From Oscillibacter valericigenes Sjm18-20 (GTDB lineage: Bacteria; Bacillota; Clostridia; Oscillospirales; Oscillospiraceae): a DNA stretch of 64,000 bases. Positions 45,220 through 53,746 of the stretch are shown piece after piece; position 1 is the first letter of the stretch, and every line of letters starts with the position of its first letter. The DNA lies in contig AP012044.1 of the NCBI GenBank assembly GCA_000283575.1, positions 2,108,001 to 2,172,000 of the forward strand, written 5' to 3'. A model generated the notes under the pieces. That model was given only the letters and a program-made list of their open reading frames with translations, was not told the origin of the DNA and ran no database searches. The translations under genes and the position numbers were made by a program.

Positions 45220-46046
45220 AGCCTGCCGTAAAACGCAAAATAGCAGCCGGAGTACAGGAATGCTATGAAATCAGCGAGCGCCGCGCGTGCAGGCTAATGG
45301 GGATCAGCCAGAACAGCAAACGATACAAGCCGACCGATAAAAGCGGGGATACTTTGGTAACAGAACGGCTGAAGGCACTTTCGGTGCGCTGGAAACGATT
45401 TGGTTATCGCCGGTTACATGTCATGCTTCTGCGCGAAGGCTTTGAGATTAACCACACAAAAACATACAGGCTTTACAAGGATGCAGGATTAACCCTTCAG
45501 AAGCGAAGCAAAAAGAAGAAATATGAAAAGCGCGGCATGCCGGAACGCACCGCAAAAGAAATGAATGCTCGCTGGTCGATGGATTTTGTCAGCGACAGAA
45601 CCAGATATGGCTCAAACATTCGCGTTCTGACCGTAATTGATGAAGTGACGCGGGAATGTCTGACTCTTGAAGTGGATAGCTCTCTCTCCGGGCGGAGGGT
45701 ATCGGCTGTTCTAAACCGGATCGCCTTGTTCCGGGGGCTGCCGAAAGAAATTCTGACCGATAACGGCTCTGAATTTACCAGTAATGTAATGAATGCCTGG
45801 GCGTACGATCACAAAGTGGAACACATTTTTACAGATCCGGGAAAGCCCATGCAAAACGGCTACATAGAAAGCTTCAACGGGAAACTCCGCGCGGAATGCC
45901 TAAACCAACATTGGTTTCAAAGCTTGTCTGAGGCAAGGGAGATAATTGAAAACTGGCGGTTGGAATATAACAGGATCAGGCCGCATTCCTCTCTCGACAA
46001 CCTGACGCCGGAAGAATATGCCTTGAAACTTTCAAGTTGTTACTAA
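45201..46046 (+). CDS. IS3-family OrfB (DDE transposase)
   Basis: The catalytic part is read by -1 frameshifting from OrfA; the frame is open from about 45201 ([17 protein letters not shown]), before the first ATG at 45297. It has an HTH_21-like region ([16 protein letters not shown]) and an integrase core with the DDE triad: [16 protein letters not shown] and [13 protein letters not shown], ending with [19 protein letters not shown]. The frame is intact, so the element may be active. Confidence 0.92.
   Translation, partial: AFKKRLKPAVKRKIAAGVQECYEISERRACRLMGISQNSKRYKPTDKSGDTLVTERLKALSVRWKRFGYRRLHVMLLREGFEINHTKTYRLYKDAGLTLQKRSKKKKYEKRGMPERTAKEMNARWSMDFVSDRTRYGSNIRVLTVIDEVTRECLTLEVDSSLSGRRVSAVLNRIALFRGLPKEILTDNGSEFTSNVMNAWAYDHKVEHIFTDPGKPMQNGYIESFNGKLRAECLNQHWFQSLSEAREIIENWRLEYNRIRPHSSLDNLTPEEYALKLSSCY
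45207..45213 (+). other. Programmed -1 frameshift site (A AAA AAC) of the IS3 element
   Basis: In the OrfA frame the codons TCA AAA AAC contain the heptamer A AAA AAC, two codons before the OrfA stop. A -1 slip enters the OrfB frame, yielding the OrfAB transposase typical of IS3 elements. Confidence 0.8.
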
Positions 46047-46048
46047 CA

Positions 46049-46147
46049 TTCCCTCTGCGCGAAATCAGGGGGCAGGTCACTTGGTATGCAATAAATAGAA
46101 TCATTTAATAGTTTATCTACTGATTTCTCTTTTGCCTCGAATGACAT
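46049..46147 (-). pseudogene. 5' part of the membrane-protein gene split by the IS3 element
   Basis: ATG at 46145-46147, 7 bases after GGGAGG, opens a frame MSFEAKEKSVDKLLNDSIYC, continuing to DFAQRE before entering the IS end and stopping at its TAG. Joining this to the fragment ending at 44912 restores one continuous frame with no stop. It is too short for most ORF finders. Confidence 0.68.
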
Positions 46148-46168
46148 ATTATGGCCTCCCTGTGCTAA

Positions 46169-46197
46169 TCAATATTTTTACATTCAAATTTTGTCAA
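46169..46197 (-). promoter_or_regulatory. Promoter of the IS-interrupted gene
   Basis: TTGACA (46192-46197) and TATTGA (46169-46174) on the minus strand are 17 bases apart, just upstream of the GGGAGG site of the 5' gene remnant. Confidence 0.6.
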
Positions 46198-46480
46198 ATG
46201 TCTTAATTGCGAAAGGTTTGTTCACGGCTGATTTACTTACCGTTCGACGAATTGCCGATTATCGCGTAACGAACCGTTTCTATCTGAGTTTCCTAGCATT
46301 TCTGTGCCCAAATCTTTGCAATCGCCAATTATTAAGGAATCAAACGCAAAGCACTTTATTTCGACTACTTCATTTATATATTAACAAATTATACCACCTG
46401 TTTTTTGAAAACAAGAGCTATTGGAAGGGATGGACCTTATCAAGGTCCATCCCCTACTCTGTTCATGTAGTATAAATCAA
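46198..46480. other. AT-rich intergenic stretch
   Basis: I see no gene here on either strand. A perfect GGGATGGACCTT/AAGGTCCATCCC hairpin with a 3-base loop lies at about 46429-46455, and may terminate transcription entering from the plus side. Confidence 0.5.
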
Positions 46481-46512
46481 AAAAAGGCCAGGGCAAACGC
46501 CCTGGCCTTTTT
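46481..46512 (-). terminator. Terminator of the prophage late operon
   Basis: Stem GGCCAGGGC/GCCCTGGCC with loop AAAC (46486-46507) is flanked by A and T runs on both sides, so it works in both directions. It follows the endolysin stop at 46539. Confidence 0.88.
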
Positions 46513-46538
46513 CTCTGTTCCCTCTTACTTATTTTGCA

Positions 46539-47240
46539 TCAAGCATTTACAACCGTTTGCAATCCTACCGCCTGCAGCTTTCGATCAAAGCCTCCGCCGC
46601 GGTATACAAATACCAGCATCCGCACCTGCTCATGCGTCAGATTGATAACGTCCCCGTTTCCGGTGGGGTCGCTGCCGTCGCCCTGGATGATGCCTGCCGT
46701 TATCAGTTTGTCAATTGTCGGGCGAAACTTTTCCGGCACGTCGGCCAGCTTTTCATAAGTAACCATTTCTTCTTCCTCGCTTTCTTCCGGTTCATAGGCG
46801 GGCCGCACGGCTCCCTTGATCAGTTTACAGCTACGTGGCCGCCGTTGCACCTGCCCGCCGTTGGCATCGTTACCGGACCCGGTGTTGCCCTCTATGGCCA
46901 GTACACCGCCGCCCGCTGGTTTTTCCATGATCCCGGTATGATCCGTTTCCGCGCCTCCCGGAAAGTCATAAATCAACACATCCCCCGGCTGGTAGTCCCC
47001 TGTTACCCAGCACCCGGCAACCTGTGCCGCCCGCATGAGCGCCCCGCACGATGCTGTTCTGGCGGGCAGCAGGTCCGCGGCTCCGGCCTGTGCAAAACAC
47101 CATTGCACGAACATCATACACCATGGGTTTCCATCCTGCCCATACCACGATCCGTATTTTGTGCGGTTGCTGCCTCTCGGATTTTCAGTATATCCCAATT
47201 CCGCCTGTGCAATGGATAGGATTTCACTTGCTTTCGCCAT
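46539..47240 (-). CDS. phage endolysin with CHAP domain
   Basis: The 233-residue protein has an N-terminal CHAP amidase/peptidase domain: catalytic Cys in NPWCMMFVQWCF, His in TDHTGIM, and ELGYTENPRGSNRTKYG at the start. After an acidic linker (EPEESEEEE, near 150) comes a C-terminal 70-residue region (FRPTIDKLITAGIIQGDGS) that may bind the cell wall. No signal peptide is present, so it needs the holin. ATG 47240 is preferred; GTG 47249 is an alternative. It overlaps the holin gene by 17 bases. Confidence 0.9.
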   Translation of the reverse strand: MAKASEILSIAQAELGYTENPRGSNRTKYGSWYGQDGNPWCMMFVQWCFAQAGAADLLPARTASCGALMRAAQVAGCWVTGDYQPGDVLIYDFPGGAETDHTGIMEKPAGGGVLAIEGNTGSGNDANGGQVQRRPRSCKLIKGAVRPAYEPEESEEEEMVTYEKLADVPEKFRPTIDKLITAGIIQGDGSDPTGNGDVINLTHEQVRMLVFVYRGGGFDRKLQAVGLQTVVNA

Positions 47241-47601
47241 TCGTACCACTTCCCGACGTGTCCGGCTTTAATTCCGTTTTATTTGTGTTGCCCGTAATTT
47301 CTCCGATGGTGATCTGCGCCAGGGCTTCTTTCAATTTATCAGATCCGAACATGGCGCCATACGCCACCATGAAGCCGCCTACCAGCGCCGCCACAACCAT
47401 ATACCAAATTACGGCTATACCCCGAATTTGGCAATAGGCGAAAAACACGGCCATTGTCAGGGCCACGGACAGAACCACCACCACAATGTTTGTGGGCAGT
47501 TTATTCCATGCGCTTTTCTTGATAACCTCCGTCAACAAATTGACGATAACCACCAGCGCACCGATCACAGCAACCAGTGTCGAAATACTTGTAACATTCA
47601 T
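47224..47601 (-). CDS. putative phage holin
   Basis: The 125-residue protein has three hydrophobic segments (LVAVIGALVVIVNLL, NIVVVVLSVALTMAVFFAY, IWYMVVAALVGGFMVAYGA) and a hydrophilic tail (TNKTELKPDTSGSG), immediately before the endolysin. Size and position fit a holin that permeabilises the membrane at lysis. GGGGGT precedes ATG 47601. Confidence 0.82.
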   Translation of the reverse strand: MNVTSISTLVAVIGALVVIVNLLTEVIKKSAWNKLPTNIVVVVLSVALTMAVFFAYCQIRGIAVIWYMVVAALVGGFMVAYGAMFGSDKLKEALAQITIGEITGNTNKTELKPDTSGSGTNGESK

Positions 47602-47614
47602 AATTCTTTACCCC

Positions 47615-47935
47615 CTATAAATCATTTCCAAAATTATTCCTTGCGGCAGCCTCATATGTAATGCCGCCTTTGGAGTTCTGCGCTCTGCTTTTGTTAGTAA
47701 TAGCTGTCAGCACCACCGTATTTCCTGCCTGACACAACACAATGAGGGCAGACAGCGGATACAGTGCCCCGGAAAAATCCCGTATGACGCACAGCCGCAT
47801 TAAATACAGCGTTGCAATGGAAACCATTGTGGTCAACGCCAGCATCCAAAATGCGATGGCCTTTGACGCGGTGACGCGCTTTTTCCCTTTTCGTGTCGGC
47901 CCCGCCGCGGCCTTTTTAATTCTTTTTCCTTCCAT
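47615..47935 (-). CDS. small phage membrane protein of the lysis region
   Basis: The 106-residue protein has a very basic N-terminus (KRIKKAAAGPTRKGKKR) and two membrane segments (IAFWMLALTTMVSIATLYLM, LYPLSALIVLCQAGNTVVL). ATG at 47935 follows AGGAGG; the open frame to 47998 overlaps the previous gene. It might be a second holin or antiholin; I cannot decide between them. Confidence 0.75.
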   Translation of the reverse strand: MEGKRIKKAAAGPTRKGKKRVTASKAIAFWMLALTTMVSIATLYLMRLCVIRDFSGALYPLSALIVLCQAGNTVVLTAITNKSRAQNSKGGITYEAAARNNFGNDL

Positions 47936-47940
47936 CGCCG

Positions 47941-48465
47941 TCAAGCCTCCTTTTTCTCCGCGGCCACCTCCGGCAAATACTTCCCTTCCCGCTTGCATAG
48001 CAGGTCCAGTTCTTTGATGTACTCAAATTCCTGGTCTATTTCTCCGTTCTTAATGCCCCATTTTCCAATCAGCGCGTTGTACTCCGGTTCCAGGGCGATA
48101 ATGTGGGCGAACTGGCGGGCGGTGTGCTTTTTGTGATTTTGGCAGGCGTTAGAAAAATCCATGATTTCCTGACGCATACGGTTAATTTCGTGGGTGTCGT
48201 TGTTCTTTTCGTGTTCCGTGAAACGCTGGGTATTTTCGGCCATGACCTTTTCCATCTTGCCTTTAAATTCGTCCAGTTCCGCCCCCTGTTGTTTGACCTG
48301 CGCCATTACCTCTTTGTTCATGCGCTTTCCAACCCAATTCAAAGCAACGGAAACAGGACATATTTTTACGGGCACCAACTCAACGACAAAAGACAAAACA
48401 ACCAAAACGGCGGCCCCTCCGCCAAAAAGCTGCCCCAGTGTCATACTCCCCAACATTTCAAGCAT
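47941..48465 (-). CDS. phage membrane protein with coiled coil
   Basis: The 174-residue protein has one N-terminal membrane segment (FGGGAAVLVVLSFVVELVPV, residues 14-33) and a long charged helix (MAQVKQQGAELDEFKGKMEKV). It ends with a tail rich in Lys and Glu. Similar small proteins occur beside holins in clostridial prophages, but no function is assigned. Confidence 0.75.
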   Translation of the reverse strand: MLEMLGSMTLGQLFGGGAAVLVVLSFVVELVPVKICPVSVALNWVGKRMNKEVMAQVKQQGAELDEFKGKMEKVMAENTQRFTEHEKNNDTHEINRMRQEIMDFSNACQNHKKHTARQFAHIIALEPEYNALIGKWGIKNGEIDQEFEYIKELDLLCKREGKYLPEVAAEKKEA

Positions 48466-48477
48466 TTCCGCATCCTC

Positions 48478-48909
48478 CTAAAACACAGTGTAGTGCGGGC
48501 GGACCTCGCCCCATAAAAAATATCTCACCCAATCGTCCAGGATCACCGCGACAACGGATAGCAGCACCCATATTAAACTGAATGGTAAACATATTTGCCC
48601 CCACAAATTGAACGGCATCCGGGAGTAATCCCAGATGCCTAATTTCAAGAACAGATTCAAATAGATACCGGCCAGCAATTCAACGGCGGTAATGGCAACG
48701 GACCCGATGATGCCCTGCAATAGCAGCGGCATTTCCCACGGAATAAATTCATTGATGGACCCGATCAGCAAAAACATAACGCCGCCAATGACGGCCATGC
48801 TCCAATGAGTACGGCCACCGCTGACCAGCGTTTTATAAATCCATTCAATTCCGTAGTAGGTCAGGCCGCCTATGGCCGCCAGCACCGCGGCTTTAACTAA
48901 CCGCTTCAT
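48478..48909 (-). CDS. phage-borne CmpB-like (putative ABC-transporter type IV) membrane protein
   Basis: The 143-residue protein has four hydrophobic segments and resembles the small CmpB-like family by the patterns GGVMFLLIGSINEFIPWEMPLLLQG, VELLAGIYLNLFLKLGIWDYS and FNLWGQICLPFS (I quote parts of the region 45-120). Despite the family label it has no ATP-binding part. ATG 48909 overlaps the upstream gene by 17 bases; GGAGG is 14 bases away, so the exact start is uncertain. Its role in the phage is unknown. Confidence 0.75.
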   Translation of the reverse strand: MKRLVKAAVLAAIGGLTYYGIEWIYKTLVSGGRTHWSMAVIGGVMFLLIGSINEFIPWEMPLLLQGIIGSVAITAVELLAGIYLNLFLKLGIWDYSRMPFNLWGQICLPFSLIWVLLSVVAVILDDWVRYFLWGEVRPHYTVF

Positions 48910-49447
48910 AGTCAATTGTGACGGCCTCCACGGCCTCAACGGTGGTGCAGGCCCGGATTGCAATTTCAATCTTCTGCTGGTTCGCCACCAGTGGCTTGAC
49001 ATAGGCTTTAATGGCAATCGCCAGCATAGCGAGGTTTTCAAAGGTCCATACAGTGCATTCTTCCCCGGTTGCGTTCCACGTCAATTCCGGGTTTGCCTGC
49101 CCCAGCGTGACCGCCAATTGATAGGCGGCGAGGTTGCCCGTCAAAAGTGCCTGTTTGTCCTCTGTGACACTGTATTGCTTTCCATCCGTCCACGTCAGCG
49201 GGTGGGATTCCAGATATTCCGCCAGTTTGGTTTTGCTCTCGGCAATCTGCTGGGCCTGCACGTCCTCCAGTGTGGGCGTGGCAGGTGTGCTGCCGATAAT
49301 CTCTGCAAACTTCTCCGCCGTAATCGCTCCTGAATTGACCCGTGCGGTCAGTTCTGCTTTTACAGAAGCCTTGCGGGTATCCCTACAGTCAGCCCATTTC
49401 TGGGTCCCAGCAATCAGCCGATTGGCCCAGATACTATCCATGTTCAT
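48893..49447 (-). CDS. phage protein with DUF4376-like C-terminus
   Basis: The 184-residue protein has an N-terminal helical part (WANRLIAGTQKWADCRDTRK), a middle with a W-x-DGKQY pattern, and a C-terminal region (TVWTFENLAMLAIAIKAYV, then IRACTTVEAVEAVTIDYEAV) that resembles DUF4376 in phage tail-associated proteins. ATG 49447 overlaps the previous stop (ATGA). Probably tail-fibre associated by position; not certain. Confidence 0.72.
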   Translation of the reverse strand: MNMDSIWANRLIAGTQKWADCRDTRKASVKAELTARVNSGAITAEKFAEIIGSTPATPTLEDVQAQQIAESKTKLAEYLESHPLTWTDGKQYSVTEDKQALLTGNLAAYQLAVTLGQANPELTWNATGEECTVWTFENLAMLAIAIKAYVKPLVANQQKIEIAIRACTTVEAVEAVTIDYEAVS

Positions 49448-49815
49448 TCCATTCCCTCGCTTTCTGCTCCCGCACTGTCCATTTCACACAGTGCATTTTC
49501 AATGCTTGTAAAACGATTCTCAATTGCTGTGTCTGATTCGCACATTGCATTTTCCGCTGTTGCAAGCTGGAACTGCTGCTGTACGATTGTGGTCTGTGTA
49601 TCCGCCAGTGCTTTCGCCCCATCGAACTTCACCAGAAACACCGTTTCGTAGCCGTCCAGTGCAGGCTTGCCGTCAAGATGGTAAATCGTGCCGTCAAACG
49701 TGATTCCGTTACCACTTCCAGAAAGCACCATTATGCCATTGGGTTGCTTGCGGACATACTGCGGGTGTTCTGTAACACCCAGTTCCATCCCGCCAGTCGT
49801 AATAACCTTGTACAT
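49444..49815 (-). CDS. small phage tail-associated protein
   Basis: The 123-residue protein has a beta-rich N-terminus (MYKVITTGGMELGVTEHPQYV, with a GSGNGITFDGTIYHLDGKPAL hairpin pattern) and a short C-terminal helix that ends in a low-complexity acidic tail. It lies 11 bases after the fibre gene. I do not recognise the family; XkdX-like or fibre-assembly roles are possible from position only. Confidence 0.7.
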   Translation of the reverse strand: MYKVITTGGMELGVTEHPQYVRKQPNGIMVLSGSGNGITFDGTIYHLDGKPALDGYETVFLVKFDGAKALADTQTTIVQQQFQLATAENAMCESDTAIENRFTSIENALCEMDSAGAESEGME

Positions 49816-49826
49816 AATTGCCCCCC

Positions 49827-51323
49827 TTAAATACAGAAGCCAAAAGCAACACCATATTGGCTTTGGGCAACCGCTATGTCTGGAACACCGTCAGTTTTTA
49901 CACGACACATATAGGATGCATTTCTTCCACATGACCTGAGCCACCAATTTGATGCTACATCGTTTACTTTTTTTATTCTGCTGGCATCATCCGTAAAAAT
50001 TGGGTATATGGTTCCCTCAATACCCGACCCGATAGCAAGAGATGCTGTTGAGGATACTTCATCCTCTGCTAGAAACCAAATATCCATTACATTTGTTCCA
50101 GAACCACTGCCACCACTCTCGGTGATATAAGCTGACGTCTTATATGCTTTTTGGATAACTGCTCTCAGGTCGTCGGGAAGTTTAGGGTATATTGTATTAA
50201 CAAGAATGGAAAACAAATCACTACTTGGCCAACCCCCATAATTGGTATTATCCGCATTCATTTTATAAGTAGTAAGTAAGCAGTCTTTCATGATAAAAGT
50301 TACGGGGAGAATGGTTCCCGCATTATGGTCATGGTTGAAATCTGCAATTTTAACAGTAATTACTTCACCATTTGTCAAGGTAATTTGCCGCTCATCTCCA
50401 ATGTTCCATATTGGATTTCCCTCCGCATACTTGCTTGCAGCCTCCGGGGCATACTCAGCTATTTCCGCCCATGATGATGTTGCAAGGTCAACAACAAATG
50501 AACAACTGGCATAATACTGCTTTACTGTATCCACCGTTACAGAAGCGCTTTTTGATGTTTTTCCGCTTAGCGTAGCTTCACACAACCATGTACCATAAGA
50601 AGGAATATCGAGCATGCACATTCCATCTTCACCCGCCGATCCTGTGATTGTTTGCCCGCTGTATGTAGCCGTGACCGTTGCTCCGGCGTTCGTTGTCACC
50701 CTAATCTGCGGCAAGATACCCATGGATGGTAACTGCCTGCTTGGAACTTTCCCGTTTGCATTCAGGGACGCCACGCCGTTGGCGGCGCCCTTCTGGGTTT
50801 CTGCAATATAATTCAGGTCCGGGATGTCGTCCGGGTAAATCTTGCCCGTCAGCGGGTTTTTCAGCGCATAAATGAGGCTTGCCGAAATGGTGATCGTCAC
50901 GTCCGATACGTCGGACAGTTTAATGGGGATGTTCATCAGGCGTTCAATAAATTCCTGGGAACCCGGCGGGATTGATGCAGCGCTGGAATATGCGTTTTGA
51001 TAGCAAAACAGAACGTCTTTTGTGCGGTCGTTCGGGTAATCCGGGTCCGCGGCAAACAGTCCGATTTTCCGCCAGTTAAATGCGGTCGTAATGGTCGCAT
51101 TAGTAAACGGCGCAGTTACCACTATGTAATCCGAATATTGTTTAACCTGCTGCACCTCCATGGTGACAAGCGGATTGATCAAAGCCGTGAGGGCTGCAAT
51201 GGTGGTTCCGCCCAATGAACCATCGCCCATTTGCATTTTGGTGAACTTCAACGTTCCGGTTCCGATCGGCCGGTTATGCAGGGCTTTTCCCGCGTCGGTG
51301 TAAATAGGCCCCTGAAAACTCAT
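49827..51323 (-). CDS. phage tail fibre with lectin-like (DUF6273-type) C-terminus
   Basis: The 498-residue protein begins like P2-type tail-collar fibres (ALTALINPLVTMEVQQVKQY, FNWRKIGLFAADPD; residues 1-150). A linker with a carboxypeptidase-regulatory-like segment follows (TNAGATVTATYSGQTITG, about 210-270). The C-terminus (about 280-498) has WNIGDERQITLTNGE, PSSDLFSILVNTIYPKLPDDL and the final NWWLRSCGRNASY...YGVAFGFCI, the DUF6273 pattern. Such C-terminal folds resemble C-type-lectin receptor-binding domains. It is the likely host-recognition protein. It starts 13 bases after gpI. Confidence 0.88.
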   Translation of the reverse strand: MSFQGPIYTDAGKALHNRPIGTGTLKFTKMQMGDGSLGGTTIAALTALINPLVTMEVQQVKQYSDYIVVTAPFTNATITTAFNWRKIGLFAADPDYPNDRTKDVLFCYQNAYSSAASIPPGSQEFIERLMNIPIKLSDVSDVTITISASLIYALKNPLTGKIYPDDIPDLNYIAETQKGAANGVASLNANGKVPSRQLPSMGILPQIRVTTNAGATVTATYSGQTITGSAGEDGMCMLDIPSYGTWLCEATLSGKTSKSASVTVDTVKQYYASCSFVVDLATSSWAEIAEYAPEAASKYAEGNPIWNIGDERQITLTNGEVITVKIADFNHDHNAGTILPVTFIMKDCLLTTYKMNADNTNYGGWPSSDLFSILVNTIYPKLPDDLRAVIQKAYKTSAYITESGGSGSGTNVMDIWFLAEDEVSSTASLAIGSGIEGTIYPIFTDDASRIKKVNDVASNWWLRSCGRNASYMCRVKTDGVPDIAVAQSQYGVAFGFCI

Positions 51324-51336
51324 TCTTTCTCACTCC

Positions 51337-51906
51337 TTAACTTCTCATTTGCGGAAGTGTCAAACTGTCGCTGATCCATATTGCCATGGCCGTGTGTATT
51401 GTCATTTCGCCGGTGTCTGCATTCACCACAACGCCGTCCAGAATCGTGGACTTTCGTTTGACCGCCGCAATGGCCGCGGTAAACTGTGCGGCCATTTCTC
51501 CGCTGACGCTGGGGTTTGTGGTATAAACGCGGAAATGGTGATGTGATCCGCCGTATGCGTACCACTCCACCACTTCGCCGTTTGAAAAAATAGCCTCTAT
51601 GATTTCCTGCAGGGCGCCCGCGGTGCCCGCCTTCATGTAATAGGGAATGGCCGCTTTCAGCAAACTGCGTTTGACACCGATTGCATAACTCTCTGAATAG
51701 TTCGGCACCCGCATTTCCGCCGCGAGGGCGTCCAGTTTTGCGTTGTCCAGTCCGTCAATGTTGGACCAAACCATGGTCCCGTCCGCCGCCGTCATGAGCC
51801 GCCAGACCTGCTGCCGGACGGCATATGCAAGCGCCTGCGTTTCCGGTGTTGCGGTCATGTACTCCGGCAGCAGGTCCGCAATGCTGGCATTGTATAGGTT
51901 AATCAT
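51337..51906 (-). CDS. phage tail protein I (baseplate)
   Basis: The 189-residue protein matches the P2 gpI family: LPEYMTATPETQALAYAVR near the N-terminus, LDALAAEMRVPNYSESY and ALQEIIEAIFSNGEVVEWY. It joins the baseplate wedge with W and J. ATG at 51906 (MINLYNASI) has GGAGGG about 9 bases upstream, within the end of gpJ, with an 8-base overlap. Confidence 0.9.
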   Translation of the reverse strand: MINLYNASIADLLPEYMTATPETQALAYAVRQQVWRLMTAADGTMVWSNIDGLDNAKLDALAAEMRVPNYSESYAIGVKRSLLKAAIPYYMKAGTAGALQEIIEAIFSNGEVVEWYAYGGSHHHFRVYTTNPSVSGEMAAQFTAAIAAVKRKSTILDGVVVNADTGEMTIHTAMAIWISDSLTLPQMRS

Positions 51907-53038
51907 CTTCCAGCCCTCCATATGTCACGGACGTGGTTCCGATTTTCGCCACCTGTGTTGCTGTGATCACCGTATTAACCGGCTCTGTAATGGTCACGCG
52001 TTTGGCCCCGGCCTCCATGATCCGCCGCGTCAGTTCTGCCGGGTTGATGTCCCGGCCAATTTTGCGCTGCCATGACACATAAGCAGAAACCGCAGCATTT
52101 ACGGCGGCTTGAATGGCCACGGCCTGGGCGTTGTCGCTGGTATTCACGAAATATTCCAGCGTTAGATCATAGGACACTTCCGTGGGCGTTTTTATTTCCA
52201 CCTGATCCGTCATTGGCCGAACGTCATCATCCAGAAATGCCAACAATGCGGCTTGCACTGCCGTGCTGGGGATGCTCCCGTCTGCCATAAGAAAATAAAT
52301 ATTGACGACGCCTGCAGACGGCACCACCACTTTAATGTCCGTAATGGAATTGTTGAAGGTATTCACCAAATATTCGTAGGCGCCTTCCGGTCCTGCGGTG
52401 CTGTAACCGCTGGGCGCAATAAACGCCCGTTCCCTCAAACTGTCGTCGTCCTCAATATCCGCCCCGCCCTGGGTGTCCACCGTGTTGGTGACGGCGGCCA
52501 CATACGCGATGGGGTCCACCAGCGTGGCAAGGGCGCCCGCCGGAATGGCGTTCCCGATTTCTCCGGCCTCCGAACAAACCGCCGGAATATCCACCGTCAG
52601 ATCACCCGCCGCAATCTCCGCATACACCGTCGTTTGAAAATAGACGTTTTCCGCATTTGTAACGCGGGTCCCCAGCGGGATGGAAACCACGGACCCTCTA
52701 GGCGCCGACAGCGTAAAACGCAGCGTCGTGGTTGCCGCGGACGCCGGTTCCCGGAATACCTTTTTACTGGCCACCAGATTTTCCAGCGGGGTGCCATAGG
52801 AATATTTCAGGGTGTTGGACTTTCCCGCCCGGTCAATGTACTGGGCCAGTTGGTACAAAACGCCGCTGATTGCGTACAGCTTCAAGGTGTCTTCATCCGC
52901 CGGTCGCAGCGTAATGGTGGAACCTGTCAGTTCCAGATATTTGGCGGCATAGTCGGCCTTCATCCGTTCCATGATCTGGTCGGCGGTCATGTCGTCAATA
53001 AAAGAAATTTCGGGGATTTTTTCAAGGCTTTCACTCAT
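51899..53038 (-). CDS. baseplate assembly protein J
   Basis: The 379-residue protein is a gpJ/Mu gp47-type wedge protein: YASGVLYQLAQYIDRA-like ISGVLYQLAQYIDRAGK near residue 75, GEIGNAIPAGALATLVDPI, GGADIEDDDSLRERAFIAPSGYSTAGPEGAYEYL-type segment near 190-225 and a C-terminal HINP-like GRDINPAELTRRIMEAGAKRV. It overlaps gpW by 8 bases. Confidence 0.93.
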   Translation of the reverse strand: MSESLEKIPEISFIDDMTADQIMERMKADYAAKYLELTGSTITLRPADEDTLKLYAISGVLYQLAQYIDRAGKSNTLKYSYGTPLENLVASKKVFREPASAATTTLRFTLSAPRGSVVSIPLGTRVTNAENVYFQTTVYAEIAAGDLTVDIPAVCSEAGEIGNAIPAGALATLVDPIAYVAAVTNTVDTQGGADIEDDDSLRERAFIAPSGYSTAGPEGAYEYLVNTFNNSITDIKVVVPSAGVVNIYFLMADGSIPSTAVQAALLAFLDDDVRPMTDQVEIKTPTEVSYDLTLEYFVNTSDNAQAVAIQAAVNAAVSAYVSWQRKIGRDINPAELTRRIMEAGAKRVTITEPVNTVITATQVAKIGTTSVTYGGLEDD

Positions 53039-53324
53039 TGTTGATCACTTTAACCTTTCCGGCCAAATTTTCACCGTCGCCAGTCCATGTGATTTGCTCA
53101 ATTCTTGCCTCCGGCACATAGGTGGCCGCCTTTTTGACGATCTCCGCCTCCATGAGCGCTTTTGCAATTTCCGGCGGGCAATCCACGCTTTCCCAATCCA
53201 GCCCGAAATCACGATCCATTCCCACACTGCCCGCGCGGGTAGCAAACAGGGTGTGCAGGTTTTTTAAAATATGTTTGCGTTCCTCCCCCGTTAGGCCGGA
53301 ACTGTCAACGGTCAAAGTTGCCAT
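53031..53324 (-). CDS. baseplate protein W (gp25-like)
   Basis: The 97-residue protein fits GPW/gp25: ILKNLHTLFATRAGSVGMDRDFGLDWESVD, where the short N-terminal helix and the MDRDFG motif are typical (lysozyme-like fold that starts sheath assembly). ATG 53324 has a GGAG site within AAAAGGAGAAACAGCC. Confidence 0.9.
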   Translation of the reverse strand: MATLTVDSSGLTGEERKHILKNLHTLFATRAGSVGMDRDFGLDWESVDCPPEIAKALMEAEIVKKAATYVPEARIEQITWTGDGENLAGKVKVINNE

Positions 53325-53338
53325 GGCTGTTTCTCCTT

Positions 53339-53731
53339 TTATGCGTATTCCTCAAACGTCAGCGACACGGACGCACTAAACAATTCTCCGCCGCGGTAAA
53401 CCGTGTCCCACTCGCTGGATACGTCCGTGATAACAAAACGGTTTGATCCAATCGGGCGGCCTCCAATAATAAGAAATTCCGCGGTTCCGCTCTCCACCAT
53501 TTTTACAATGGTTTCAATCGTCTGCCGCGGCTTCACGCCGTAATCCGCCCGCAGTTTGATGCTCATGCTGAATCCCTGCAGGTCCGCGCCGGAAAATTCT
53601 TTTTTTGGCTTTGCACCCACAACTGTGTGATTGTTCCAGCGGCCCTTTGCAGTGTGGCTCATTTTCTCTGGCGTGAACACGCGCTGGCTGCTGGTTTCAA
53701 AGATCAGGTTTTTTCCGAATGTCCCGATCAT
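53339..53731 (-). CDS. phage tail protein U (tail terminator)
   Basis: The 130-residue protein resembles P2 gpU: MIGTFGKNLIFETSSQRVFTP at the start, then RWNNHTVVGAKPKKEFSGADL, and a C-terminal FVITDVSSEWDTVYRGGELF. The start ATG 53731 is chosen since AGGAGG is 8 bases upstream. In P2 it lies next to the tape measure; here it is between V and W. Confidence 0.85.
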   Translation of the reverse strand: MIGTFGKNLIFETSSQRVFTPEKMSHTAKGRWNNHTVVGAKPKKEFSGADLQGFSMSIKLRADYGVKPRQTIETIVKMVESGTAEFLIIGGRPIGSNRFVITDVSSEWDTVYRGGELFSASVSLTFEEYA

Positions 53732-53746
53732 GCGGGGCACCTCCTT

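Larger units (their letters stand above)
44909..46052 (+). mobile_element. IS3-family insertion sequence
   Basis: The element is about 1.14 kb with terminal inverted repeats GGAATGTTAGT (44909-44919 and, inverted, 46042-46052) and the orfA/orfB organisation of IS3. The OrfB stop lies only 6 bases from the right end. No target duplication is evident (left flank CAATAG, right flank CTCTGC), so the ends may have recombined or the boundary may be TGTTAG...CTAACA (44913-46048). Confidence 0.88.

Noticed and set aside
46191..46475. Open frame of 94 codons on the plus strand
   Set aside because: No ribosome site, unlikely composition, and it runs through a terminator-like hairpin.
49827..51323. Active diversity-generating retroelement
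   Set aside because: No reverse transcriptase or template repeat is visible; retained only as a hypothesis for the fibre end.
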